Assembly (NCBI RefSeq): GCF_002368415.1
Contig: NZ_AP018292.1
Span: forward strand, 186,001 to 250,000
Reading direction: 5' to 3'
DNA: 64,000 bases
From: Calothrix sp. NIES-4105
Lineage (GTDB): Bacteria > Cyanobacteriota > Cyanobacteriia > Cyanobacteriales > Nostocaceae
The translations under genes were made by a program, and so were the position numbers. The notes beneath the pieces are model-generated. The model was given only the letters and a program-made list of their open reading frames with translations. It was not told the origin of the DNA and ran no database searches. This document shows positions 63,592 through 64,000 of the stretch, one piece after another. The stretch's first letter is position 1. Each line of letters opens with the position of its first letter.

Positions 63592-63953
63592 ATGGCAGCT
63601 AAAAAAGAGCGGGTATTTATTCAGGTCGCAATAGACCCAGCCAAAAAGGGTAGATTTACAAGCAAAGTTGAGGAGCAGGGAAAATCAATAACTGATGTAA
63701 TAATCAGTTGGATTGATGACTACCTCGACGAAAGCGAGAAAGTAGATGTTTTTGATCTAAAGCATCGTCTCGATAGCTTGGAAACTGTAGCTTTATCTCG
63801 CATCGAAGCCCTGGAGCGTGTGTTGCAAGACAATGCTGATTTGGTGGGGGAATCGCACGCCTGAGAAACGAAAACCTGGTTCTCAGGCAAACATATGAGC
63901 AGATTCTAGAACTGCTGCATAAGAAACAACCCGCCAGTGACGAGGCGGGTTAA
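63592..63953 (+). pseudogene. Ribbon-helix-helix-like plasmid protein, frameshifted near 3' end
   Basis: ATG 63592 follows GGTGATATA. It begins MAAKKERVFIQVAIDPAKKG, a basic strand and arm like RHH proteins, then FTSKVEEQGKSITDVIISWI and a coiled coil (LKHRLDSLETVALSRIEALE). The visible frame ends at 63864 with ESHA. One base off, after the GGGGG run at 63846-63850, the coil continues (GIARLRNENLVLRQTYEQIL, ELLHKKQPAS) to a stop at 63953, overlapping a terminator. So the complete product is about 120 residues, and the G run carries a frameshift or sequencing error. Confidence 0.6.
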
Positions 63954-63960
63954 CTTTTTT
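63928..63960 (+). terminator. Rho-independent terminator
   Basis: AACCCGCC-AGTGACGA-GGCGGGTT followed by AACTTTTTT. It overlaps the last codons of the restored frame of the 63592 gene. Confidence 0.85.
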
Positions 63961-64000
63961 AAGGGTACTTGACTTGTAATGACTAAATTGTGCTATATTC

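Noticed and set aside
1-64000. tRNA or rRNA genes
   Set aside because: No T-loop GGTTCGAATC-type sequence in a cloverleaf context and no rRNA-like stretch was seen by eye.

Overview
The window reads as accessory DNA, either plasmid or chromosomal island, of a filamentous (Nostocales-like) cyanobacterium. The evidence is an AbrB-like regulator of the cyanobacterial clade, a PEP-CTERM-type secreted protein, pentapeptide repeats, an EAD1 effector module, many small HTH genes and AT-rich intergenic DNA. The palindrome GGCGCC is extremely over-represented (nine copies in the first 1,702 bases by eye), with GCGCGC also common. It seems to replace the HIP1 octamer GCGATCGC, which I did not see. No rRNA, tRNA, replication gene or partition operon was recognised.

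Layout. 0-10 kb: a partial coiled-coil gene, small HTH genes, a SAM methyltransferase, several broken genes (DinB, a HEAT-like protein, a secreted protein), a cupin, cyAbrB, an RNase III-like protein with altered catalytic residues, and a SnoaL-like gene behind a strong palindromic operator. 10-12 kb is non-coding with palindromes. 12-17 kb: a pentapeptide-repeat protein, a YozE-like gene and a stand-alone reverse transcriptase (DRT/UG type, YCDD) with a structured upstream region, flanked by direct repeats. 17.4-25.2 kb: an apparent defence operon made of an XRE regulator, a type ISP-like adenine methyltransferase and a large PLD-TIG-SNF2 helicase. 25.7-26.0 kb is a MITE-like element. 26.7 kb is a PEP-CTERM protein, followed by a decayed GmrSD (DUF262) gene and two paralogous HTH-like genes.

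31-35 kb: a six-unit, ~120-bp tandem array of hairpins, small XRE genes and a KilA-N protein. 35.9-40.6 kb: one 1,546-residue protein combining subtilisin, two LysM, GH19-like, CHAP, PPC and lipase domains. 40.7-41.1 kb is a decayed segmental duplicate of the 31.4 kb locus. 42-47.4 kb: metabolic genes (DUF5996, O-methyltransferase, HAD, a damaged SDR, a condensation/PapA-like acyltransferase). 47.8-54.4 kb: an EAD1-nuclease effector and an exonuclease-RecQ-UvrD fusion. 54.6-64 kb: a membrane protein with an in-frame TGA, a frameshifted glycosyltransferase, a Cys-rich secreted peptide, two tandem paralogue pairs and an IS630 element lying exactly between a gene and its 5' region.

Together the content is that of a genomic or plasmid defence-and-competition region. 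At least four candidate conflict modules (reverse transcriptase, methyltransferase plus helicase, EAD1-nuclease, exonuclease-RecQ-UvrD) and one multi-hydrolase exoenzyme sit among decaying genes. GGCGCC density varies sharply between genes and may report how long each has been resident.
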